Shown: one piece after another, positions 46,950 to 58,110 of the stretch
How positions within the stretch are numbered: position 1 is the stretch's first letter
How the letters are laid out: every line of letters begins with the position of its first letter
Origin: Tragulus kanchil
Lineage: Eukaryota; Chordata; Mammalia; Artiodactyla; Tragulidae
Direction of reading: 5' to 3'
Length of the DNA stretch: 64,000 nt
NCBI GenBank assembly: GCA_022376925.1
Contig: JAIOJX010000025.1
Span: 7,285,141 to 7,349,140 of the forward strand
The notes under the pieces: model-generated
The model's input: only the letters and a program-made list of their open reading frames with translations
The model's database searches: none
Told to the model about the DNA's origin: nothing
Translations under genes and position numbers: made by a program

Positions 46950-49900
46950 CTACAGTGTTTGTATTAAAAAGCATATAATTGGTAATTTGCTCTTTGGCTT
47001 TAGAAAAAGAACATGCAGAGTGAAATTCATACAACATGAATACATTGGTCTCATAATATCTCCAACATAGTGATTTTGGATTTTTTCCTTTTAAATGTTT
47101 AAGAAATATTTCGCCTTTAAAAATGTTCTGGGGCTTCCCTGGTGGTCCAGTGGGTAAGGACAACGCCTTGCAGTGCAGGGGGTGCCGGTTCGATCCCTGG
47201 CCTGGGAAGATCCCACATGCCATGGGGCGGCTGGACCGATGTGTCCAACTACTGAGCGGGAGCTCTGGAGCGCATGCGCCCAGAGCCAGTGCTCTGCAGC
47301 GAGAGGTCACTGCGGTGGAAGGCCCACGCAGGCCAAAGAACAAAGATGGAAATAAATGAAAGACCGATAGAAGTGGCCCCCCCCACAAAAAGATTACTGT
47401 TAAAAATGTTCTGACTTTGGTAAAAGCTATAAAAAGTAGTCAAGTTGTGTTTTAAAAATCAAACTTAACTACTGTTCTGGCTCAGCTGATTTTTAACACA
47501 GAGTGGTTTATCTGTTAAATTTAATGATCTATAGGGTATCTCCTTTCTGTCTTCAGGGAAGCTCCTCTAGGTCCCTGAGCCATAAGGGTTGACACTTTAT
47601 ATAGATCATCTCCCATTGCTAGGCTAGCAGGGAATCCTAGTAAAATGAAACGTTACTAAAAATGAATCAATCTATTTAATAGGCAAATACATAGAAGAAG
47701 GTCAAGTTTGAGGTCAAGTTTGAAGGTCAAGTTTGAAGTAAGGGAAAGGAAGGAAAAAGGGTACAGGTTTTTTCTAGGGAAGGCAATGGTAATGAATATA
47801 GAGTCAAGGAACAAACAAATTAGTCTGCCTGGCACAGGGGATGATGTATTTAATATAATGAAATAACAAGTAATGTTGAAATTAAGAACTTGAGATGTGA
47901 TACCACTGACAATATTTACATACATAGAAGACTCTATAGAAAACTTCTGGCTATTAAAACACAACTATTGCCATAATTTAACTTGGCAATATTTTAAGCA
48001 TGTGTAGGCTGTAATTAGAAACTGGATTTTCTTGCAAATAATTGAAATGTAGATAAACAATTGACCTTGAAAGGTTACCTTTGGGGCACTAATTTATCTT
48101 GAATCCAAGAAATGATTCTTCAAATCACTGGCACTTTAACAGTATTTTGTAATAAAATCACATGTAAAACACATCTTTTATGATATTTCCTTTTTTTGTA
48201 TCTTATATGGGCACCTTAGTGGGTAAAAGGAAATATTTCCTTTAAAATGTTCTGGGGCTTCCTGGTGGTCCAGTGGGTAAGGACAACGCCTTGCAGTGCA
48301 GGGGGTGCCGGTTCGATCCCTGGCCTGGGAAGATCCCACATGCCATGGGGCGGCTGGACCGATGTGTCCAACTACTGAGCGGGAGCTCTGGAGCGCATGC
48401 GCCCAGAGCCAGTGCTCTGCAGCGAGAGGTCACTGCGGTGGAAGGCCCACGCAGGCCAAAGAACAAAGATGGAAATAAATGAAAGACCGATAGAAGTGGC
48501 CCCCCCCAAAAAAAGATTACTGTTAAAAATGTTCTGACTTTGGTAAAAGCTATAAAAAGTAGTCAAGTTGTGTTTTAAAAATCAAACTTAACTACTGTTC
48601 TGGCTCAGCTGATTTTTAACACAGAGTGGTTTATCTGTTAAATTTAATGATCTATAGGGTATCTCCTTTCTGTCTTCAGGGAAGCTCCTCTAGGTCCCTG
48701 AGCCATAAGGGTTGACACTTTATATAGATCATCTCCCATTGCTAGGCTAGCAGGGAATCCTAGTAAAATGAAACGTTACTAAAAATGAATCAATCTATTT
48801 AATAGGCAAATACATAGAAGAAGGTCAAGTTTGAGGTCAAGTTTGAAGGTCAAGTTTGAAGTAAGGGAAAGGAAGGAAAAAGGGTACAGGTTTTTTCTAG
48901 GGAAGGCAATGGTAATGAATATAGAGTCAAGGAACAAACAAATTAGTCTGCCTGGCACAGGGGATGATGTATTTAATATAATGAAATAACAAGTAATGTT
49001 GAAATTAAGAACTTGAGATGTGATACCACTGACAATATTTACATACATAGAAGACTCTATAGAAAACTTCTGGCTATTAAAACACAACTATTGCCATAAT
49101 TTAACTTGGCAATATTTTAAGCATGTGTAGGCTGTAATTAGAAACTGGATTTTCTTGCAAATAATTGAAATGTAGATAAACAATTGACCTTGAAAGGTTA
49201 CCTTTGGGGCACTAATTTATCTTGAATCCAAGAAATGATTCTTCAAATCACTGGCACTTTAACAGTATTTTGTAATAAAATCACATGTAAAACACATCTT
49301 TTATGATATTTCCTGGTATCTTTATGATGCTTTAACATATAATCTATGTTCTTTTATTATATAAAAGACAGAACTTTTTATTTTAAGGAATTATAACTCT
49401 TCTTCAAGAACACACATGTGAGTGTACCAAGTCATTTCAATTGTGTCTGACTCTTTATGACCCTATGGACTGTAGCCTGCCAGGCTCCTCTGTCCATGGG
49501 ATTCTCCAGGCAAGAATACTGAAGTGGGTTGCCATGCCCTCCTCCAGGGGATCTTCCCAACCCATGGACTGAACCTGCATCTCCTGTGTCTCCTGCAGTT
49601 GCAGGCAGGTTCTTCACCACTAGTGCCACCTAGGAAGCCCTCAAGAATACACACAAAACATTTGTTGATTCATTTCAGGGCAAAGTAAAAAGGTGGGGGT
49701 ACTTTTCCTTTCACATAAAACAATAGAAAGGAAATACACTGATCAATTTGAAATCACAAGCGTTTGGTGGAAGAAGTGGATTCTCACACCATTTAGTATC
49801 ATATTTGGACCATATGGCAGTGGGCTTCCCTTCGCCTCCCTACTTCCATATTGTTCTTCCTTGTTTTTGAGTTATGGGAAGCCTATACTGTATTCAGTCT

Positions 49901-52708
49901 GCCAATACAGGAAACACATTTATTAAATAAGGAGGTTACTTTACATGATATATTCTCTTAGACCTTTGTCCAGAACTCTAAATTCTAATTGTCACTAGTT
50001 CCTTTTCCTCTTTTGTATAAAAGGAGTTAGAAGACAGCTCCTTGTTTTTGATGATGTCATGGTGGCCCAATTTCCCCCTTTATTAGTGTTTTTGTTTGTT
50101 TTCAGGGAGGTTATGGCACAACTGATAAGGCTTTTGCTTTCTAAACTAAAACTCAGTTTCAGTCCTGTCTCTGAGACTGTTTCTAGATCACCATGACTGG
50201 ATTTTTGTTCTTAGATTTCTGTGCTACAAATACATACCATTGTACTGACTCAGATTTGCAAGGGATTCTTCTCATTAATCAAGTAATGGTTTCAAAGCTC
50301 ATCACTTTAAAAAAAAGCTCATCAACAGTTTAGTTTAGCCCTTTCTTGTCCGTGTAGATAGATCTAGTAGCTGTAAAACACATCTTTTATGATATTTCCT
50401 GGTATCTTTATGATGCTTTAACATATAATCTATGTTCTTTTATTATATAAAAGACAGAACTTTTTATTTTAAGGAATTATAACTCTTCTTCAAGAACACA
50501 CATGTGAGTGTACCAAGTCATTTCAATTGTGTCTGACTCTTTATGACCCTATGGACTGTAGCCTGCCAGGCTCCTCTGTCCATGGGATTCTCCAGGCAAG
50601 AATACTGAAGTGGGTTGCCATGCCCTCCTCCAGGGGATCTTCCCAACCCATGGACTGAACCTGCATCTCCTGTGTCTCCTGCAGTTGCAGGCAGGTTCTT
50701 CACCACTAGTGCCACCTAGGAAGCCCTCAAGAATACACACAAAACATTTGTTGATTCATTTCAGGGCAAAGTAAAAAGGTGGGGGTACTTTTCCTTTCAC
50801 ATAAAACAATAGAAAGGAAATACACTGATCAATTTGAAATCACAAGCGTTTGGTGGAAGAAGTGGATTCTCACACCATTTAGTATCATATTTGGACCATA
50901 TGGCAGTGGGCTTCCTTCGCCTCCCTACTTCCATATTGTTCTTCCTTGTTTTTGAGTTATGGGAAGCCTATACTGTATTCAGTCTGCCAATACAGGAAAC
51001 ACATTTATTAAATAAGGAGGTTACTTTACATGATATATTCTCTTAGACCTTTGTCCAGAACTCTAAATTCTAATTGTCACTAGTTCCTTTTCCTCTTTTG
51101 TATAAAAGGAGTTAGAAGACAGCTCCTTGTTTTTGATGATGTCATGGTGGCCCAATTTCCCCCTTTATTAGTGTTTTTGTTTGTTTTCAGGGAGGTTATG
51201 GCACAACTGATAAGGCTTTTGCTTTCTAAACTAAAACTCAGTTTCAGTCCTGTCTCTGAGACTGTTTCTAGATCACCATGACTGGATTTTTGTTCTTAGA
51301 TTTCTGTGCTACAAATACATACCATTGTACTGACTCAGATTTGCAAGGGATTCTTCTCATTAATCAAGTAATGGTTTCAAAGCTCATCACTTTAAAAAAA
51401 AGCTCATCAACAGTTTAGTTTAGCCCTTTCTTGTCCGTGTAGATAGATCTAGTAGCATTTCATTAGTGTTGAAAGCTACAGTTTCCATTAAAAAAAAAAT
51501 TTCTTTTAGCTGCATTGCAAGGCATGCAAGATCTTAGTTCCTCAGCTAGGATTCGAAACCTTCCCCCACTTCAGTGAAAGCTAGAAGTCCCAACCACTGA
51601 ACTGCCAGGGAATTACCTGTAGTTCCCATTTTTAGGGAAATTTATTTCTCCCTGATTGATTTCTTTCCAATTCTGGACCTGTGCTTTGGTTTACCTCCCA
51701 GCCCCTGATGAAAGGTTTTATAGTCCAGATAGATGTACTGCCTAGGATACGCCTGGAAAATAGGTACATTTAAAGTAGGGTGCCAAGAAGAAAAGTGAAA
51801 GGCAAAAGAGAAACACCAGATGACAAAAATGGGTTGGAGATTTCTTTCTGGACAGCAAAGATTTTTCTGCAGAAATGTGGATTCTGTTTACGCCAACTCT
51901 TATTTTACCTGCACCAATGGAAAAATGCTAACACTCATGTGAACTCGCTGAAACCACAGACTACATATGTTATAAGGATTAAACGCTCCCAGAAAGATAA
52001 TACACTTTACACTCGAAGAGTCAGAGCACTCTATAGTGATAAATGGTCTCTGACATTTTAAGTAACCATTTCTTTAAAAAGACAGAGTTTCAGAAATGTA
52101 ACAAGACTCTACTGTAAAAAAGGAAAAAAGATTCTACTGTGAATCCTGGGGGAATGCAAACAGTTAACCAAGACTGGATTTTTTTCTTTTTTTAAGACTG
52201 GGTTTTTTTTTACAGTATCTCTCAATATGAAGTTTTCCACTTCATTAAGTTAGTTCATTAAGTTAGTTATAAAAGGATGTTTTCTTTTTTTAAAAAAAAA
52301 ATTTTTCATCAACCACTTATGTTTATTTATTCTTTTAAAATTTTGGCCTCTTTTATTGGTCTTTCATTTATTTAATTTCATTCATCATTGTTCTTTCGCC
52401 TGTGTGGGCCTCCCAATGCAGTGGACTCTTTTGTAGCAGAGCATCGGTTCTGGGCACATGCTCTCCAGAGCGCTGGCTCGGAATTGGACACACCGGTCCA
52501 GCCACTCGGCAGCACGTGGGATCTTGCCATGCCAGGGATGGAACCGGCGCCCTTTTCACTGCAAGGGGTACTCTTTACCCACTGGGCCACTAGAGAAGCC
52601 TTCAGATGTTTTCTTAAGTTGAAGATACTTACCTTCATTAACTTCATCATTTTCTTTGTCTACTTGTGCTTTCAAGACATATCGCTTTATAAGTCTTTTC
52701 ATTATCTG
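46807..52708 (-). CDS. TRPC3: TRPC3 gene, last two coding exons (5' part off the right edge)
   Basis: TRPC3 is a diacylglycerol-gated, calcium-permeable plasma-membrane channel. The two exons at 52633-52708 and 46807-46949 join in phase (split glycine codon) to give the cytoplasmic C terminus: [18 protein letters not shown], then [19 protein letters not shown], then [16 protein letters not shown] and stop. This covers the calmodulin/IP3-receptor-binding region and the coiled-coil pole helix that tetramerises. The [10 protein letters not shown] ending separates TRPC3 from TRPC6 and TRPC7. The channel core exons are not in this window. BBS7 lying next to it on the same strand supports the call. 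Confidence 0.95.
47131..47388 (+). mobile_element. SINE family A
   Basis: GGGCTTCCCTGGTGGTCCAG head, GGCTGGACCGATGTGTCCAA body and a C-run ending. In the last TRPC3 intron, antisense to the gene, 180 bases upstream of the final exon. Repeated at 48254-48512. Confidence 0.9.
48254..48512 (+). mobile_element. SINE family A, duplicate of 47131-47388
   Basis: Same insertion in duplication 15; lacks one C in the head (CTTCCTGG). Confidence 0.9.
49286..51456. repeat. Kilobase tandem duplication 16 (49286-50370 / 50372-51456)
   Basis: Offset 1086. TRPC3 intron with an antisense Bov-tA. Copies differ by one C in CTTCCCTTCG near 49827/50912. Confidence 0.97.
49412..49641 (-). mobile_element. Bov-tA SINE with target site
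   Basis: Reverse-strand full copy ending GTGCCACCTAGGAAGCCC; imperfect TCAAGAACACACA / TCAAGAATACACAC flank it. Repeated at 50498-50727. Confidence 0.87.
51503..51615 (-). mobile_element. Short CHR-type SINE
   Basis: Reverse-strand copy (AGCTGCATTGCAAGGCATGC ... ACTGAACTGCCAGGGAATT), TRPC3 intron. Confidence 0.8.
52341..52601 (-). mobile_element. SINE family A, diverged
   Basis: Reverse-strand copy: CTTTTATTGGTCTTTCATTT ... GACACACCGGTCCAGCCACT ... ACTAGAGAAGCC. It ends about 30 bases from the donor of TRPC3 exon 52633-52708, so it lies just inside the last intron. Confidence 0.88.
52633..52708 (-). CDS. TRPC3: TRPC3 penultimate coding exon (CIRB region)
   Basis: 76 nt with a CTACAG acceptor and a GTAAGT donor, encoding [18 protein letters not shown] then ENDEVNE plus one base. 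The basic helix [11 protein letters not shown] is part of the calmodulin/IP3-receptor-binding segment conserved in TRPC3/6/7. The previous exon (expected to end in NQPTRYQ) was not found up to 64000. Confidence 0.95.
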
Positions 52709-53281
52709 CTGTAGGGCCAAAAACAAACAAAAAATATATCACCAATGATACATATAAGTAATCTGAATCTTATTTTCCAAAGAGCCTTACATACTTGTGA
52801 AGAACTGAGGGAAGATAAACTATAACTATTAATGGAAGTCTCACCCAGATTTCAGAACTGAATCCCTTTTCACCTCATACTGTTTTTCTGCATAATCCAC
52901 AACACTCCCTTGGCCCACCCTTCAGCCGCACCCTGATATTTCTCCCTGACCCTAACACTCCACCTCCACCCCACTCCAGGAATGTACGAAGCTATGTTTA
53001 AAAAGTTGAGTTGAAAAACTTCAATTCATGGTTTTCTTTTCCTTTAAGGCGTGTTGACACTATCTTATCATCTATAGACACTACTATATATCTCACTGTT
53101 TAAAAAATCTACAAATTTATGCTCAATACAGACAATTTGGAGAATAAAGAGAAAAACAAAAAACCAAAAATCATCAAATCACCACCCAAAAATAATCGTT
53201 ATTTTAGTTTGTCTTTCCAATATTTTTTCTTTAAATTGTGTATATATACTAATTATTACATGTATTATGTATTTCTTTTTT

Positions 53282-53521
53282 TGCCTCTAAGTCATCATTT
53301 ATTTTCACCCATCTTTATTCTTTGGCATGTGGGTTTCCCATTGCAGTGGCCTCTCTCCTTGCAGAGCACTGGCTGTGGATGCATGCGCTCCAGAGTGCTG
53401 GCTCGTAACTGGACACAACGGCCAGCTCCGTGGCATGTGGGATCTTCCTGGGCCAGGGATGGAATCAGTGCCCCTTATACCACAAGGCAAATTCTTTACC
53501 CACTGGACCACCAGGGAAGCC
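53282..53521 (-). mobile_element. SINE family A, diverged
   Basis: Reverse-strand copy from TGCCTCTAAGTCATCATTTA to GGACCACCAGGGAAGCCC. More mutated than most, so the family has been active over some time. Confidence 0.85.
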
Positions 53522-53639
53522 CTATGTTTTCATATCATGTAACTATTATATGTTTTCCTCTAATAGCAATATGTAATATGTAATATGAATATATTTCAAA
53601 CTATGGTCTTACAAGATAAATGTTCAATCCATATGGAAA

Positions 53640-55090
53640 AAATTAAACTAGAGCCCTATACAGAAGCATGCAAAAGTGAATCCCATGTGCATCTTAAATA
53701 TAAAAGACAAAGCTTTTAAATCCTTTAAAATAACATTTAGAAGAATATAATTATATATAAATTCAGTGTACAACTGAATGTTTTTCAAGCAAGTTTAAAA
53801 ATTCTAATTATAGTAGGAAAGATCAATAAACTCAATGTTATTACAATTAAAACTTCATTAAAGCTTCTTTGTAAACATACCATAAAGACAGTAAATAAGG
53901 AAGCAACATCCTGCAAGAAAGTATTGATACTTACAACTCATAAGGAATTTGAATCCAATATATATGAGGAACTTTAATAAGAAAAGCTCAAATAATCCAA
54001 TAGAAAAATGGGTAAAACACAAACAAGTACTTCGAATTGTGAGTGGTCAACAAGCATATAAAACAATCTCAAAATCTTTTCTTGGGGAAATACAAACTAC
54101 AATTAAAAGAGATACAGGGTGGGTGGGGGAAATGAGAATTGGATGAAAGCAGTCAAATGGTACAAATTTCCAGTTATAAGTACTAGAGATGTAATGTACA
54201 ACATGATAAATACAATTAACGCTGTAGTATGCTATATATGAAAGTTGGTAAGAGAGTAAATCTGAAGAATTCTCATCACATGAAAAAATTTTTTTCTATT
54301 TCTTTAATTTTGTATCTATATGAGATGATGGCGGTTCACCGAACTTATGATGATAATCATTTCATGATGTACATAAGTCAAATTTTTATGCTATTCACTT
54401 TAAACTCAGACAGTGCTGTATGTAAATAATATCTCAATAAAACTAGAAAAAGGAAGAAAGCGATATAATTTTCTATCTAAAAAGGGAAAAATTAATCTTA
54501 TAATCCCAAGTGTTGGAAAGGATATGGATCAATAGGAATTTTGTACTTTACTGGCATGAGTATAAGTAGATCACTTTGAAAAACAATTCTGCATTATCTT
54601 TTTTTTAAAAATTGAAGTACAGTTTTACAAAATTTACAATAACCTCCTGGTTTCAGGTGTACAATACAGTTTCAGTATTTTTACGGAGTACACTATATTC
54701 AAAGTTATTTAAAAAATTGCTCTTTCCCTGTGCTGTGTAATATATCCTTGTAGCTTATTTTATACACAGCAGTTTGGACCTCTTAATCTCCTATCAATTT
54801 GTCATTATCTTTTAAAGTTGAATGCTTGCATATCCTTTCACTCAGAAAGTCCACTCCTTGGTATAGAGCCTAGAGAAACTCTGCACATGTGGACCAAGAG
54901 ACAGGTATAGACAAGTTTTATAGCAATCTTGTTTGAGACAGCAAAAAACCTGAAAACAACCCAAACAAATGCAAATAGACACATCATGGTATATCACACA
55001 ATGTAATGTCATTAATTAATTAATGAAATTAATGAACCCGAGTCACACACAACAGTATGGTTGAATCTTAGAAGCATAAACATTGAATAC
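53640..55090 (+). mobile_element. Old L1 3' pieces with an antisense L1 insert
   Basis: Sense L1 ORF2/3' UTR remnants (AATAATCCAATAGAAAAATG; later AAACTAGAAAAAGG; then GTCCACTCCTTGGTATAGAG) are split by an antisense L1 end at about 54600-54800 (TGTGCTGTGTAATATATCCT). CATTATCTTTT flanks that insert on both sides, so it is a nested insertion. All frames are broken. Confidence 0.75.
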
Positions 55091-55105
55091 AAATTTCAAG
55101 TTGCA

Positions 55106-55377
55106 GGGCTTCCCTGGTAGTCCAATGGGTAAAGAGTCTGCCTTGCGGTGCAAAGGATGCCAGTTTGATCCCTAGCATGGCAAGATCCCACATGCCGCGG
55201 AGCGGCTGGACCAGTGTGTCCAATTACGAGCCAGTGCTCTGGAGTGCATGTACTCAGAGCCAGTGCTCTGCTACAGGAGAGGCCACTGCGATGGGAGGCC
55301 GACAGAGGCCAAAGAACAAAGATGGATGAAAAATAAATAAATGAAAGGCCAATGAAAGTGGCCAAAAATTAAAAAAG
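55106..55377 (+). mobile_element. SINE family A, parent 1 of the hybrid
   Basis: Flanked by AAATTTCAAGTTGCA (55091) and AAATTTCAGGTTGCA (55378). Diagnostic changes GATCCCTAGCATGGCAAGAT and ACCAGTGTGTCCAATTACGA. Confidence 0.9.
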
Positions 55378-55483
55378 AAATTTCAGGTTGCAGATTTCAT
55401 AAAGTATGAAATTATTCTTATAAAGTTTACTCAATAACAAGCAAATATACATAATGCATTTTTAGAGCTTCTATATATGTAAT

Positions 55484-55688
55484 AGGGCTTCCCTGGTGGC
55501 TCATCCATAAAGAATCCACCTGCAATGCAGGAAACACAGGTTCCATCTTTGGGTTGGAAAGATCTGCTGGAGAAGGAAATGGCAACCCATACCAGTATTC
55601 TTGCCTGGGAAATCTCATGGACAGAGGTGCCTGGTAGGCTACAGCTCACGGGGTCTCAAAGAGTCAGACACAACTTAGCAACTAAATA
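55484..55688 (+). mobile_element. Bov-tA SINE with target site
   Basis: GGGCTTCCCTGGTGGCTCAT ... GACACAACTTAGCAACTAAA, flanked by ATATATGTAATAG on both sides. Repeated at 56455-56659. Confidence 0.9.
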
Positions 55689-56079
55689 ACATATATGTAA
55701 TAGACCTATATTTGAAAAGAAAACCAAAGCAAGAGGGTGAGAAAGCCAAACTTCAGGATATGATTACCCTGTAGGTAGAGGGTAAGCTACCTGGCTTAGG
55801 TAGGAGCAGCCATGCACAGGCAAAGGACAGATAGGGTTATCCCTCTCAGGGAGGTGGTGGCTTCCTAGGTATGCATGTAATTATACTTCATAATTGATGA
55901 TGTGTTGCACACATTCTTGTGCATATATCAAACGTCACATTAAAAACGTAATAAAGAATTTGAACTGAAATGTAGATATAGTGAGGGTGGAAAATATACC
56001 TCAATTTTAAAAAAGCAAAAATTATGAACGGAAGAGACCCACTAGATGTGAAGGTCAAGTCAAAAGGAGAAATGTAGGG

Positions 56080-56348
56080 TTTCCCTGATGGTCCAGTGGG
56101 TAAGGACACCGCCTTGCAGTGCAGGGGGCGCCAGTTCGATCCCTAGCATGGCAAGATCCCACATGCCGCGGAGCGGCTGGACCAGTGTGTCCAATTACGA
56201 GCCAATGCTCTGGAGTGCATGTACTCAGAGCCAGTGCTCTGCTACAGGAGAGGCCACTGCGATGGGAGGCCGACAGAGGCCAAAGAACAAAGATGGATGA
56301 AAAATAAATAAATGAAAGGCCAATGAAAGTGGCCAAAAATTAAAAAAG
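56080..56348 (+). mobile_element. Hybrid SINE at the seam of duplication 17
   Basis: The 5' part (TTTCCCTGATGGTCCAGTGG, preceded by AAAGGAGAAATGTAGGG) matches the SINE at 57048; the 3' part (from GATCCCTAGCATGG, ending before AAATTTCAGGTTGCA) matches the SINE at 55106. It therefore has mismatched flanks and is not an independent insertion. Confidence 0.92.
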
Positions 56349-57047
56349 AAATTTCAGGTTGCAGATTTCATAAAGTATGAAATTATTCTTATAAAGTTTA
56401 CTCAATAACAAGCAAATATACATAATGCATTTTTAGAGCTTCTATATATGTAATAGGGCTTCCCTGGTGGCTCATCCATAAAGAATCCACCTGCAATGCA
56501 GGAAACACAGGTTCCATCTTTGGGTTGGAAAGATCTGCTGGAGAAGGAAATGGCAACCCATACCAGTATTCTTGCCTGGGAAATCTCATGGACAGAGGTG
56601 CCTGGTAGGCTACAGCTCACGGGGTCTCAAAGAGTCAGACACAACTTAGCAACTAAATAACATATATGTAATAGACCTATATTTGAAAAGAAAACCAAAG
56701 CAAGAGGGTGAGAAAGCCAAACTTCAGGATATGATTACCCTGTAGGTAGAGGGTAAGCTACCTGGCTTAGGTAGGAGCAGCCATGCACAGGCAAAGGACA
56801 GATAGGGTTATCCCTCTCAGGGAGGTGGTGGCTTCCTAGGTATGCATGTAATTATACTTCATAATTGATGATGTGTTGCACACATTCTTGTGCATATATC
56901 AAACGTCACATTAAAAACGTAATAAAGAATTTGAACTGAAATGTAGATATAGTGAGGGTGGAAAATATACCTCAATTTTAAAAAAGCAAAAATTATGAAC
57001 GGAAGAGACCCACTAGATGTGAAGGTCAAGTAAAAAGGAGAAATGTA

Positions 57048-57400
57048 GGGTTTCCCTGATGGTCCAGTGGGAAAGGACACCGCCTTGCAGTGCAATGGGC
57101 GCTGGCCGGTTCGATCCCTGGCCTGGGAAGATCCCACGTGCCACAGAGCGGCTGGACCCATGTGTCCAACTACCGAGCTGAAGCTCTGGAGCGCACCTGC
57201 CCAGAGCTGGTGCTCTGCAGCGAGAGAGCCCACTGTGATGGGAGGCCCACACAGGTCAAAGAACAAAGATGGATGAAAACAAATGAAAGACCAATAGAAG
57301 TGGCCCCAAAAAATCTATATCTATATCTATATCTATATATCTATATATATAGGGAGGAAGGCAGTACCCTAAATCAAAAAATAAATTGTAAAAAAAAAAA
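57048..57400 (+). mobile_element. SINE family A, parent 2 of the hybrid
   Basis: Flanked by AAAGGAGAAATGTAGGG at 57034-57050 and 57401-57417. The 3' tail carries an expanded TATATC run (57315-57352) and about 50 further A-rich bases. Confidence 0.88.
57315..57352 (+). repeat. (ATCTAT)n microsatellite
   Basis: About six ATCTAT units in the tail of the SINE at 57048. Confidence 0.88.
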
Positions 57401-57417
57401 AAAGGAGAAATGTAGGG

Positions 57418-57605
57418 TAATTCACCTTGGGACGTGGGTCTGATTCACAGCTGGGGAACTAATATGCCACACGCCACTCAGAGCAACTAAGTCTGAGTGC
57501 CACAATTATTACTCTCTTGTGCCCTCCACTAGAGAGTTTGTGTGTTGCAACAAAAGATTCTGCATACTAAAGCTTAAGCCCCAATGCAGCCAAATAAATA
57601 AATAT
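57418..57605 (+). mobile_element. CHR-type SINE, 5'-decayed
   Basis: GGGGAACTAATATGCCACAC ... CAATGCAGCCAAATAAATAA; the head is largely mutated. Confidence 0.7.
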
Positions 57606-58110
57606 TACAAAGATTCAACTAACAGTTGTTAAGTACCCTATCATACATTTTTACATTCATTTTCTCATTTACTCCTACCGAGAAGCCAAAACTGACCGAC
57701 ATTGGTAGGTTCTATTCTCTGATTTTAGCAATCTATAAAGTATGAATATAAAGCAACAAGATTGATTTGGACAAACACAAAGAACTTGGAAGTAGAGAGC
57801 AGAATTTTGGAAAGGGAAGGGACCTTGGGAATCATGTGCTTTTCATTTTTTTGTATCACTTATTGTGACACACCCTGACAGATCACCATTTCACAGCCTC
57901 TGAATAAATCATGGGGTCTGTGATTCAGATCCTGCTACTCTTTACAGACAGCTGGTTTAGTCTATTTTGAGACAACTGTAGCTGTTAAAAAATTCCTTTG
58001 TATTGAGCCAGAAATGTGCTTCACTGTATTTTCTAACTACTGGTCCAAGTTTTGTTCTTTGCAGAAATGGAGACTAGATTAGCTTCTTCTACTTGATCAG
58101 CTTTTAAATG

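Larger units (their letters stand above)
47104..49314. repeat. Kilobase tandem duplication 15 (47104-48191 / 48230-49314)
   Basis: Offset 1123-1125. TRPC3 intron with a SINE. About 38 seam bases match neither side. Differences are single-base run indels (CTTCCCT/CTTCCT, C-run and A-run). Confidence 0.97.
55106..57106. repeat. Tandem duplication 17 with a hybrid SINE at the seam
   Basis: Offset 971, the shortest unit. The seam is inside a SINE at 56080-56348 whose 5' half and 5' target site match the SINE at 57048 and whose 3' half and 3' target site match the SINE at 55106. Confidence 0.95.

Noticed and set aside
51780..52061. 93-codon frame [16 protein letters not shown]... in a TRPC3 intron
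   Set aside because: No family resemblance, no splice context, and basic low-complexity composition; treated as chance.
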